The notes under the pieces were generated by a model. The model saw nothing but the letters and a program-made list of their open reading frames with translations, did not search any database and was not told where the DNA came from. The position numbers and the translations under genes were made by a program. This document shows, in pieces, positions 1 through 6,916 of a DNA stretch of 29,963 nucleotides (position 1 is its first letter; every line of letters begins with the position of its first letter). Location: assembly GCA_910588405.1 (NCBI GenBank), contig CAJUPT010000042.1, forward strand, positions 1-29,963. The letters run 5' to 3'. This DNA comes from an uncultured Lachnospiraceae bacterium (GTDB taxonomy: Bacteria > Bacillota > Clostridia > Lachnospirales > Lachnospiraceae).

Positions 1-59
1 AGTCTGTTGTGTAAATTGTTTTAATATTCATAAAATAATGTAACAAACCACCAATACAC

Positions 60-88
60 TTGACATGCGGCGAAAAACAGTTTAAAAT
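60..88 (+). promoter_or_regulatory. Sigma-A-type promoter for rny
   Basis: A perfect TTGACA -35 box at 60-65 is followed after 17 bp by TAAAAT at 83-88. Initiation would fall near 95, about 50 nt before the rny start codon, in an A+T-rich stretch with no competing gene. This is the best consensus promoter in the window. Confidence 0.75.
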
Positions 89-94
89 TTAGAT

Positions 95-111
95 ATTGTA
101 TTTTGTACAAT
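95..111. repeat. Short inverted repeat at the presumed rny transcription start
   Basis: ATTGTA (95-100) and TACAAT (106-111) are perfect inverted arms around a 5-nt spacer. They begin where transcription from the 60-88 promoter should start. This could be an operator or a 5'-end hairpin of the rny mRNA; the second arm also resembles a -10 box, so chance or promoter overlap is possible. Confidence 0.3.
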
Positions 112-142
112 GAAAACTAAATAAGGAGGTGCTCCTGGATCG

Positions 143-1690
143 ATGGGTAGTTATATCATTGCTGTGTTAATCACACTCTGTGTTGTAGCACCTATTACTT
201 GGTTCGTCGCCGTGGCTTACCGGAAAAAAGTCTATGAAGACAAAATCGGCAGCGCGGAGGAAAAATCAAGAGAGATAATAGATGAAGCATTGAAGGTCGC
301 CGAGACAAAGAAGCGCGAAGCCCTTTTGGAAGCCAAAGAAGAATCTTTGAGGACCAAAAATGAGCTGGAGAAAGAAACGAAAGAGCGCAGAAATGAGTTG
401 CAGCGATACGAGCGCCGGGTTTTGAACAAAGAGGAAAACCTGGACAAAAAGGCTGATGCTCTTGAAAAACGAGAGGCCGGATTAGCAGCAAAAGAAGATT
501 CATTGAACAAGAGAAGTCAGGAAGTAGACGAGCTTCTCGAAAAACAGGAACAGGAACTGGAACGTATTTCCGGGTTAACCTCCGAACAGGCAAAGGAATA
601 TCTTTTAAAAACTGTTGAAGAAGATGTAAAACATGACACTGCGAAAATGATCAAAGAGTTAGAGAGCAGGGCCAAAGAGGAAGCGGAGAAAAAAGCGAAA
701 GATTATGTGGTGACGGCGATACAGAAGTGCGCTGCCGATCATGTGTCCGAGACGACGATTTCTGTGGTACAGCTTCCGAATGACGAGATGAAGGGACGGA
801 TTATCGGACGTGAAGGTCGGAATATTCGTACGCTGGAGACGCTGACTGGCGTAGATTTGATTATCGACGATACACCGGAGGCTGTGGTTTTGTCCGCATT
901 TGATCCGATCCGCAGGGAAGTTGCCCGCATTGCGTTGGAGAAGCTGATTGTGGATGGACGGATTCATCCGGCTAGAATCGAAGAGATGGTGGAGAAAGCG
1001 CAGAAAGAAGTGGAGTCCATCATTCGCGAGGAAGGTGAGGCCGCAACTCTTGAGGTTGGCATTCACGGGATTCATCCCGAATTGATCAGACTGCTGGGAA
1101 AGATGCGTTATCGTACCAGCTATGGCCAGAATGCGTTGAAGCATTCGGTCGAGGTGGCTCATCTGTCAGGCTTGCTTGCAGGCGAAATTGGCCTGGATGC
1201 ACGGCTGGCCAAGCGTGCCGGCTTGCTGCATGATATCGGCAAGGCAGTGGACCATGAGATGGAGGGCTCCCATATTCAATTGGGTGTGGAGCTGTGCAAA
1301 AAGTATAAGGAATCGGCGGTGGTCATCAACGCAGTGGAATCCCATCATGGCGATGTGGAACCTACATCCTTGATTGCATGTATTGTACAGGCGGCGGATA
1401 CGATTTCCGCAGCCCGTCCTGGCGCAAGAAGAGAAACATTAGAAACATATACCAACAGACTGCAGCAATTAGAAGATATTACAAACTCCTTCAAAGGAGT
1501 GGACAAGTCCTTTGCTGTTCAGGCAGGCAGAGAAGTCCGTGTTATGGTAGTTCCTGAACAGGTCAGCGATGATGAGATGGTATTGCTGGCGAGAAATATT
1601 TCAAAACAGATCGAATCAGAATTAGAATACCCGGGGCAGATAAAGGTAAATGTAATTCGTGAGTCGAGAGTTACAGATTACGCGAAGTAA
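143..1690 (+). CDS. rny: Ribonuclease Y
   Basis: Membrane-anchored endoribonuclease that starts bulk mRNA decay in Firmicutes. The 515-residue protein has the full family layout: an N-terminal membrane segment (about residues 4-25), a long charged coiled coil rich in Glu/Lys (about 30-200), a KH RNA-binding domain with GRIIGREG at 218-225, and an HD phosphohydrolase domain whose metal-binding His-Asp pair is H363-D364 (LLHDIGK). The C-terminus ends in the usual YPGQIKVNVIRE region. The start ATG is preceded by AAGGAGGTG at a suitable distance. It is transcribed from its own promoter (60-88) and closed by a terminator at 1709-1738, so it is probably monocistronic. Length and motifs are typical; nothing is missing. 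Confidence 0.97.
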   Translation: MGSYIIAVLITLCVVAPITWFVAVAYRKKVYEDKIGSAEEKSREIIDEALKVAETKKREALLEAKEESLRTKNELEKETKERRNELQRYERRVLNKEENLDKKADALEKREAGLAAKEDSLNKRSQEVDELLEKQEQELERISGLTSEQAKEYLLKTVEEDVKHDTAKMIKELESRAKEEAEKKAKDYVVTAIQKCAADHVSETTISVVQLPNDEMKGRIIGREGRNIRTLETLTGVDLIIDDTPEAVVLSAFDPIRREVARIALEKLIVDGRIHPARIEEMVEKAQKEVESIIREEGEAATLEVGIHGIHPELIRLLGKMRYRTSYGQNALKHSVEVAHLSGLLAGEIGLDARLAKRAGLLHDIGKAVDHEMEGSHIQLGVELCKKYKESAVVINAVESHHGDVEPTSLIACIVQAADTISAARPGARRETLETYTNRLQQLEDITNSFKGVDKSFAVQAGREVRVMVVPEQVSDDEMVLLARNISKQIESELEYPGQIKVNVIRESRVTDYAK

Positions 1691-1708
1691 AATCTGTTAA
1701 TTATAAAG

Positions 1709-1738
1709 GACATGTCTGTTGATCAGGCATGTCTTTTT
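1709..1738 (+). terminator. Rho-independent terminator after rny
   Basis: Ten-base arms GACATGTCTG (1709-1718) and CAGGCATGTC (1724-1733) pair with a single G-U wobble around a TTGAT loop, followed by TTTTT (1734-1738). It lies 18 nt after the rny stop and just before the ribosome binding site of the Nudix gene. Confidence 0.88.
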
Positions 1739-1760
1739 ATCGTCATAAGGAGTGAAAAAT

Positions 1761-2297
1761 ATGGATGAAGTCAAACGAGTAAAGCGGGATTTGATTTATA
1801 AAGGCGCTGTGGTAGATTTTTATACGGACACGATGGCCTTTGCCAACGGGCATACGGCCAAGTGGGATTATATCGAACATAAGGGAGCTGCAGCCGTGGT
1901 GGCTGTGACGGATGAGGGAAAGATTCTGATGGTGCGTCAATACCGAAATGCGCTGGAACGCTATACATTGGAGATTCCGGCGGGTTCTTTGGACAGGGTT
2001 GGAGAGCCGAAGATCGATTGCGCTTCCCGTGAACTGGAAGAAGAAACCGGATACCGGGCCGGAACTTTGGAGCCATTGCTGATGCTGAATACCACGGTTG
2101 CTTTCTGTAACGAATTGATCGGCATATTTGTGGCAAAGAATTTGATTCCATCGAAACAGCATTTGGATGAGGATGAGTTTGTGGATGTGCAGGCCTACGA
2201 GCTGGATGAGCTTCTGGATATGATCTACGGCCAGAAGATAACAGATGGTAAAACCATCGCAGCGCTTTTGGCCTATAAAGTGAAATACGTCCCCTGA
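1761..2297 (+). CDS. nudF: Nudix hydrolase, ADP-ribose pyrophosphatase (NudF-like)
   Basis: Cytosolic Nudix enzyme expected to split ADP-ribose or related nucleoside diphosphate sugars into AMP and sugar phosphate. The 178-residue product has the NudF-type lead-in (MVRQYRNALERYTLEIPAG) and a Nudix box ending in RELEEETGY. The first spacing, G to E, is six residues instead of five (GSLDRVGE), a small departure from the consensus. The downstream EDEF acidic patch is usual for ADP-ribose pyrophosphatases. ATG 1761 is chosen because AAGGAG at 1747-1752 sits 8 nt upstream; an in-frame GTG at 1752 overlaps that site. The next gene is spoIIM-like, as in the nudF-spoIIM neighbourhood of Bacillus subtilis, which supports both names. 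Exact substrate is not determined by sequence. Confidence 0.92.
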   Translation: MDEVKRVKRDLIYKGAVVDFYTDTMAFANGHTAKWDYIEHKGAAAVVAVTDEGKILMVRQYRNALERYTLEIPAGSLDRVGEPKIDCASRELEEETGYRAGTLEPLLMLNTTVAFCNELIGIFVAKNLIPSKQHLDEDEFVDVQAYELDELLDMIYGQKITDGKTIAALLAYKVKYVP

Positions 2298-2449
2298 TTA
2301 TGGGCAGTTTTTGATCTCTTCCATATACATTCGAACGTTTTGCCCTGTCTGCTTCTGACAGATCCTGTAGCATCTGAGTGTATATCACAAATATTTGAGA
2401 CATGATTCTCCTTCCTGTCGCATATATTTTAGTAGGGAGGATCATGACG

Positions 2450-3010
2450 ATGAGATCAAGAGCGGAACAGATGCCTTTTCTTTTTTTCTGGCTGTCCGGA
2501 CTGGCAGCGGGAACATTTTTGTTCTATGTCGCCAGCCGTTATGAGGAGGCTTCTTTGCTGGCAGACAGCCAGATTTTTATGAATGCGGTCCGTGTGGGAC
2601 AATCTTCAGGTTTTCTCTTGTTCCGCTACATTTTTCAGCGCCGTTTTCTGATTGCGCTGGCCTTGTGGCTGGCCAGTATGACCCAGTTTGCAATGCCAGT
2701 GTTAAACAGTGCTGTTTTCTGTTTTGGCGTGACCACGGCCTACACTGTTTCGGCTTTGACGTATCTGTATGGGGTGATCGGCTATCCGATGGCGTTGGCA
2801 GTCGGATTTCCCCATAATCTGATCTATATTCCTGTCTGGCTGCTCTTTTATTTCTTTTGCCGCAGCATGAAACAGGAGACCTCCGGCCTACTGCGCCAAA
2901 GTCCTCTTTTTCTGGCCTTATGCCTGCTGCTTCTGGCAGCCTCATTTCTGGAGGCTTGTGTAAATCCCTGGATTTTAGAATGGGCGGGATACCTGTTCCG
3001 CATATTATAG
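2450..3010 (+). CDS. spoIIM: Stage II sporulation protein M-like membrane protein
   Basis: A 186-residue, very hydrophobic protein with about five predicted membrane segments: one near residues 8-28, several between about 60 and 150 including the conserved FPHNLIYIP stretch, and one at the C-terminus. This matches the SpoIIM (DUF95) family, in which the FPxNL/I-P signature lies late in the protein. SpoIIM anchors the SpoIID-SpoIIM-SpoIIP peptidoglycan-remodelling complex that drives engulfment of the forespore. Sequence similarity is divergent, but the position directly after a NudF-type gene matches B. subtilis. ATG 2450 is preferred because GGGAGG (2435-2440) is 9 nt upstream; ATG 2444 is only 3 nt from it. 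A longer reading from 2402 would include the ribosome binding site. Confidence 0.8.
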   Translation: MRSRAEQMPFLFFWLSGLAAGTFLFYVASRYEEASLLADSQIFMNAVRVGQSSGFLLFRYIFQRRFLIALALWLASMTQFAMPVLNSAVFCFGVTTAYTVSALTYLYGVIGYPMALAVGFPHNLIYIPVWLLFYFFCRSMKQETSGLLRQSPLFLALCLLLLAASFLEACVNPWILEWAGYLFRIL

Positions 3011-3022
3011 ATTCGATTTAGC

Positions 3023-3135
3023 ATGTCATTCCCGCGAGCAGCGAGTCAAGTGACTGCTTGCAGGCATTTGGCGACTGCCGCGAGGGCTGAATATTCCGCA
3101 GTTTGCTGTGGAGCATTCGACATTCGTGAAATTGC
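3023..3135. repeat. Hairpin-rich intergenic stretch, possible dispersed repeat
   Basis: The 208-nt gap between the spoIIM-like gene and the aminotransferase gene has no credible ORF. It holds GCGAGC/GCTTGC arms (one G-U pair) enclosing AGTCA/TGACT, then ACTGC/GCAGT arms, and two copies of CCGCGAG (3032 and 3078). Its G+C-rich, self-complementary character differs from the A+T-rich promoter that follows. No T-run follows the stems, so it is not a standard terminator. It may be a repetitive extragenic element or a leader fragment; copy number elsewhere cannot be seen from this window. Confidence 0.4.
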
Positions 3136-3138
3136 TAC

Positions 3139-3168
3139 TTGCGTTTTTTAGCTGGGCCGAGTTATAAT
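3139..3168 (+). promoter_or_regulatory. Promoter for the aminotransferase / decarboxylase genes
   Basis: TTGCGT (3139-3144) and a perfect TATAAT (3163-3168) are separated by 18 bp. The start codon at 3219 lies about 45 nt beyond the expected start point. Likely drives at least the aminotransferase and the following decarboxylase gene. Confidence 0.65.
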
Positions 3169-3218
3169 GAGGAGAAAATTATTGGCAATAGTAAACCAGA
3201 GAGAAAGGACTGCTTGCG

Positions 3219-4505
3219 ATGAGACCGTACAAAGAACTGAACAAAGAAGAATTACTCTGTTTAAAGGAACAACTGGAACTGGAATATAAGGAGTATCAGG
3301 GAAAGGGTTTGCAACTGGATATGTCCAGAGGTAAGCCGTCCGCCGAACAGCTGGACCTGTCTATGGAAATGATGGACGTGCTGCACAGTGGTATGGATTT
3401 AAAGGGCGAGCAGGGAGTGGATTGCCGGAATTACGGAATTTTGGATGGCATCAAGGAAGCAAAGGAGCTTCTGGCAGCCATTATTGAGGTGCCGATTGAC
3501 AATATTATTATTTATGGAAATTCCAGTCTGAACGTGATGTTTGACACCGTGTCCAGAGCGATGACCCATGGTGTGATGGGCAGTACGCCATGGTGTAAGC
3601 TGGATCATGTGAAGTTTTTGTGTCCTTCTCCGGGATATGACCGTCACTTTGCTATTACGGAGTATTTTGGTATTGAAATGATCACTGTGCCCATGACGCC
3701 GGATGGCCCTGATATGGATATGGTGGAACGGCTGGTCAGCGAGGATAAGGCCATCAAAGGAATCTGGTGCGTTCCGAAGTATTCCAATCCTCAGGGTTTG
3801 ACCTATTCCGACGAGACCGTGCGCCGGTTTGCCCGTTTAAAGCCGGCCGCAAAGGATTTCCGGATTTTCTGGGACAATGCCTATTCGGTTCATCATCTGT
3901 ATGACGACAAGCAGGATCAGCTGATCGAGATTCTGGCAGAGTGTGAAAAAGCGGGGAATCCGGATATGGTATACAAGTTCAGCTCCACCTCCAAAATCAG
4001 TTTCCCTGGTTCTGGCGTTGCGGCGATTGCTACCTCTCCGAACAATATGGAAGAGATTAAGAAGGCGCTGACCATTCAGACCATTGGTCATGACAAGCTG
4101 AATCAGCTGCGTCATGTGAAGTTTTATAAGGATATCGACGGAATCACGGCCCATATGAAAAAGCATGCGGAGATCCTGCGCCCTAAGTTCGAGGCAGTTC
4201 TGGATATTTTGGAGAAGGAACTGGGAGGACTTCAGATCGGCAGCTGGATCAGGCCCAGAGGCGGATATTTTATTTCCTTTGATTCCATGGACGGCTGCGC
4301 AAAAGCGATTGTCCGGAAGGCGAAGGAGGCCGGTGTGGTGATGACGGGCGCAGGCGCTACCTATCCTTATGGAAAAGACCCTCATGACAGCAATATTCGT
4401 ATCGCCCCTTCCTTCCCGACGCTGGAGGAGTTGAAGACGGCGGCCCGGCTGTTTACGCTGTGTGTAAAGCTGGCCTCTGTGGAAAAGCTGCTGGAAGATA
4501 AATAG
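3219..4505 (+). CDS. PLP-dependent aspartate aminotransferase family protein
   Basis: A 428-residue fold-type I aminotransferase. The N-terminal MSRGKPSAEQLDLS stretch is the hallmark of the Asp_aminotransf group (PF12897), represented by a Corynebacterium glutamicum-type aspartate aminotransferase. Visible PLP-site elements are NPQGLTYS (substrate/PLP Asn region), FWDNAYSVHHLY (the Asp that contacts the pyridine nitrogen), the Schiff-base Lys K259 in STSKISFPGSG, and the late substrate-binding Arg in NIRIAPSFP. It would exchange amino groups between aspartate or a related amino acid and 2-oxoglutarate in the cytosol. AAAGGA lies 9 nt before the ATG. The decarboxylase gene begins 34 nt after the stop, suggesting shared transcription and perhaps a link to aspartate-derived lysine/DAP metabolism. 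Precise substrate is inferred only. Confidence 0.88.
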   Translation: MRPYKELNKEELLCLKEQLELEYKEYQGKGLQLDMSRGKPSAEQLDLSMEMMDVLHSGMDLKGEQGVDCRNYGILDGIKEAKELLAAIIEVPIDNIIIYGNSSLNVMFDTVSRAMTHGVMGSTPWCKLDHVKFLCPSPGYDRHFAITEYFGIEMITVPMTPDGPDMDMVERLVSEDKAIKGIWCVPKYSNPQGLTYSDETVRRFARLKPAAKDFRIFWDNAYSVHHLYDDKQDQLIEILAECEKAGNPDMVYKFSSTSKISFPGSGVAAIATSPNNMEEIKKALTIQTIGHDKLNQLRHVKFYKDIDGITAHMKKHAEILRPKFEAVLDILEKELGGLQIGSWIRPRGGYFISFDSMDGCAKAIVRKAKEAGVVMTGAGATYPYGKDPHDSNIRIAPSFPTLEELKTAARLFTLCVKLASVEKLLEDK

Positions 4506-4539
4506 GTTTGCAAATTAAGATACTGGAGGAGTAACCAAG

Positions 4540-5799
4540 ATGAAAAAAGAACCTTTTCTGACATTGGAGGAGGTAAAGGAAATTACGAAAATATATCCTA
4601 CGCCCTTTCATATCTATGACGAGGCAGGAATCCGGGAAAACGTAAGGCAGTTAAAAGAAGCCTTTTCCTGGAATCCGGGATTTAAAGAATATTTTGCGGT
4701 GAAGGCTACGCCGAATCCCTTTTTGATTCAGATTTTAAAGGAGTATGGCTGTGGCTGTGATTGTTCCTCTATGACGGAATTGATGCTGTCCGACGCTGTG
4801 GGCGTCCGCGGACAGGACATTATGTTTTCCTCCAATGCCACGCCGGCGGAGGAGTTTGTCTATGCCAGAAAGCTGGGCGCGGTCATTAACCTGGATGATT
4901 TTACCCATATTCAGTTTCTTGAGGACTGTGCAGGGATTCCGGAGACGATTAGCTGCCGTTATAATCCCGGCGGCGTTTTCCGGATGAGCAATGGAATTAT
5001 GGATAATCCCGGTGACGCAAAATACGGATTTACGGCGGAACAGTTGATTGACGGATTTCGTATTTTAAAGGAAAAAGGTGTAAAGCATTTCGGACTGCAT
5101 GCGTTTCTGGCCAGCAATACGGTGACTAATGAGTATTATCCGCTGCTGGCGAAGGTTCTGTTTGAGACAGCCGTGAAGCTGAAAAAAGAAATCGGCATCA
5201 GCGTGGAGTTTATCAATTTGTCGGGCGGGATTGGTATTCCTTATCATCCGGACCAGAAGCCAAACGATATTTATGAGATCGGGAAAGGCGTGCAGGAGGT
5301 CTATAACCAGGTACTGGTTCCGGCAGGGCTTGGGGATGTGGCCATCTATACGGAGCTTGGCCGGTTTATGCTGGGGCCTTATGGGGCGCTGGTGACTCAG
5401 GCCATTCATCAGAAGCATATTTATAAGGAATATATTGGCTGCGACGCCTGTGCGGCAAACCTGATGCGGCCTGCCATTTACGGAGCCTACCACCATATCA
5501 CAGTGCTGGGCAAGGAGGATGCACCCTGTGACCATCAATATGACGTGACCGGAGCCCTGTGTGAAAACAGTGATAAATTCGCCATCGACCGGATGCTGCC
5601 TGAGATTGAGGTGGGAGATTATCTCTATATCCATGATACTGGCGCTCACGGCTTTTCCATGGGATATAATTATAATGGAAAGCTGCGCTCTGCGGAGCTT
5701 TTGAAAAAAGAGGATGGCACGGTACGGATGATTAGACGGGCGGAAACGCCGAAGGACTATTTTGCTACCTTTGACTTTTGTTCGCTGTTTCAAGAATAA
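4540..5799 (+). CDS. Diaminopimelate decarboxylase-like group IV decarboxylase (divergent)
   Basis: Fold-type III PLP decarboxylase of 419 residues, the usual length for diaminopimelate decarboxylase, which converts meso-DAP to lysine. The N-terminal barrel carries the PLP lysine K55 in YFAVKATPNP and the CDCSSMTEL strand; the C-terminal barrel carries the cysteine motif CENSD (C341, E342, D345), corresponding to CESGD in typical LysA. The motif usually written HxHIGS appears here as GLHAFLASN (185-193), so the PLP-phosphate/substrate loop is altered. GGAGGAG stands about 8 nt before the ATG. I call it LysA-like and withhold the symbol, because substrate preference could have shifted. It follows the aminotransferase by 34 nt and precedes a muramidase gene. 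Confidence 0.85.
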   Translation: MKKEPFLTLEEVKEITKIYPTPFHIYDEAGIRENVRQLKEAFSWNPGFKEYFAVKATPNPFLIQILKEYGCGCDCSSMTELMLSDAVGVRGQDIMFSSNATPAEEFVYARKLGAVINLDDFTHIQFLEDCAGIPETISCRYNPGGVFRMSNGIMDNPGDAKYGFTAEQLIDGFRILKEKGVKHFGLHAFLASNTVTNEYYPLLAKVLFETAVKLKKEIGISVEFINLSGGIGIPYHPDQKPNDIYEIGKGVQEVYNQVLVPAGLGDVAIYTELGRFMLGPYGALVTQAIHQKHIYKEYIGCDACAANLMRPAIYGAYHHITVLGKEDAPCDHQYDVTGALCENSDKFAIDRMLPEIEVGDYLYIHDTGAHGFSMGYNYNGKLRSAELLKKEDGTVRMIRRAETPKDYFATFDFCSLFQE

Positions 5800-5865
5800 A
5801 GGGACGTGTCTGCTGGCCCAGACATCAGCAAATTTGAATGTGGATTAAAAATAAGGATTTGCATA

Positions 5866-6864
5866 ATGAATGATCGAAAAACCGGGAGAAAAAATATATT
5901 GGTTTTTGAGGCGGTGCTGATTGCCATTTTGACCATGGCGCTGGCCGTGGTTTTAGTCCTCTATTTTGGAAAGGACGGAGCGGGTCAAAGCGGCGAGGTT
6001 TCCATTAGTGAGATGGAGACGCTGGTTCCGGTGACTGAAGATGTGACAGAAGAAGCCACGTCGGTTAAGGAACCGGAGCCGGGAGAGCGGATTGAGTATG
6101 ATGATCCGGTTCTCGGTGTGATTTCTGTTCCAGTTATGACGGACGTGGCCGCCCATACATATGACTGGGACAGACTGTCTGACAATGATCGCCGCCTATC
6201 TTATCACACGGAGGAGTTCCGTTCTAAACTGGGTGTGGATGTGTCCTATTTCCAGGGAGAGATCGACTGGGAGAAGGTGAAGGCGGACGGCATCGATTTC
6301 GCTATGATACGCCTGGGGTACAGGGGCTACGGCACGGGAAACATTGTGATCGATGACCAGTTTACGGAAAATATCAACGGAGCCTTGGAAGCCGGGCTGG
6401 AAGTGGGCGTATATTTTTTCTCCCAGGCGGTCAATGTGCAGGAAGCCAAACGGGAGGCGGAAACAGTGCTGTCGATGTTGTCAAGCTATCCGATTACGAT
6501 GCCGGTGGCTTATGACCTGGAGATTGTCAGTGAAAACGGGTCCAGGACTCAGAAGCTTTCCGTTACTACGATGACGGAAAACGCAGCGGTATTTTGCCGG
6601 ATGGTGGAGGCAGAAGGCTATGAGGCCGTCTACTACGCCAGTAAGAAAACAGCGCTTTTGCGGTATAATCTGTCGAAACTAAAAGATTATGGATTGTGGT
6701 ATGCCGAGGAGGAGGCGCAGCCCAGTATTCCCTACGATTTTAAGCTGTGGCAGTATACGGCGGAGGGGACGGTTGACGGAATTGGGACGAGCGTGGCACT
6801 TGATCTTTATATAGAACCTAAACAAAAAACCGGAGAACAGGACTCCAAAGAACAGGGTTCCTGA
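5866..6864 (+). CDS. Membrane-anchored GH25 muramidase (lysozyme)
   Basis: A 332-residue protein with an N-terminal membrane anchor or uncleaved signal (about residues 12-34), a Glu/Thr/Pro-rich linker (about 40-100) and a C-terminal glycoside hydrolase family 25 domain. The domain begins LGVDVSYFQGEIDW with conserved Asp D125, and carries the catalytic-type DLE at D217/E219, followed by a KLWQYTAEG strand typical of the family end. GH25 enzymes cut the MurNAc-GlcNAc bond of peptidoglycan, here on the outer face of the membrane. ATG 5866 is chosen since AAGGA (5853-5857) is 8 nt upstream; the longer in-frame reading from 5806 lacks a site and adds a non-hydrophobic lead. It follows the decarboxylase gene by 66 nt. 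Confidence 0.9.
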   Translation: MNDRKTGRKNILVFEAVLIAILTMALAVVLVLYFGKDGAGQSGEVSISEMETLVPVTEDVTEEATSVKEPEPGERIEYDDPVLGVISVPVMTDVAAHTYDWDRLSDNDRRLSYHTEEFRSKLGVDVSYFQGEIDWEKVKADGIDFAMIRLGYRGYGTGNIVIDDQFTENINGALEAGLEVGVYFFSQAVNVQEAKREAETVLSMLSSYPITMPVAYDLEIVSENGSRTQKLSVTTMTENAAVFCRMVEAEGYEAVYYASKKTALLRYNLSKLKDYGLWYAEEEAQPSIPYDFKLWQYTAEGTVDGIGTSVALDLYIEPKQKTGEQDSKEQGS

Positions 6865-6868
6865 AAAG

Positions 6869-6882
6869 AGAAAGCGTTTCCA
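6869..6882. promoter_or_regulatory. cre-like site upstream of mutS
   Basis: AGAAAGCGTTTCCA matches 13 of 14 positions of the CcpA operator consensus TGWAARCGYTWNCW. It lies between the muramidase and mutS genes, 35 nt before the mutS start. No CcpA dependence is shown; a chance match is possible. Confidence 0.35.
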
Positions 6883-6916
6883 TGTTAGGAAATGAAACAG
6901 CAGGAGAGTAATCGTT

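Noticed and set aside
1771..2445. Long minus-strand ORF antisense to the Nudix gene
   Set aside because: Most of its length is the complement of a well-supported gene with no domain; only the first part with a good ribosome binding site is kept as a finding.
6877..6892. TTTCC/GGAAA short inverted repeat before mutS
   Set aside because: Five-base arms with a 6-nt loop are expected by chance, and no T-run follows.
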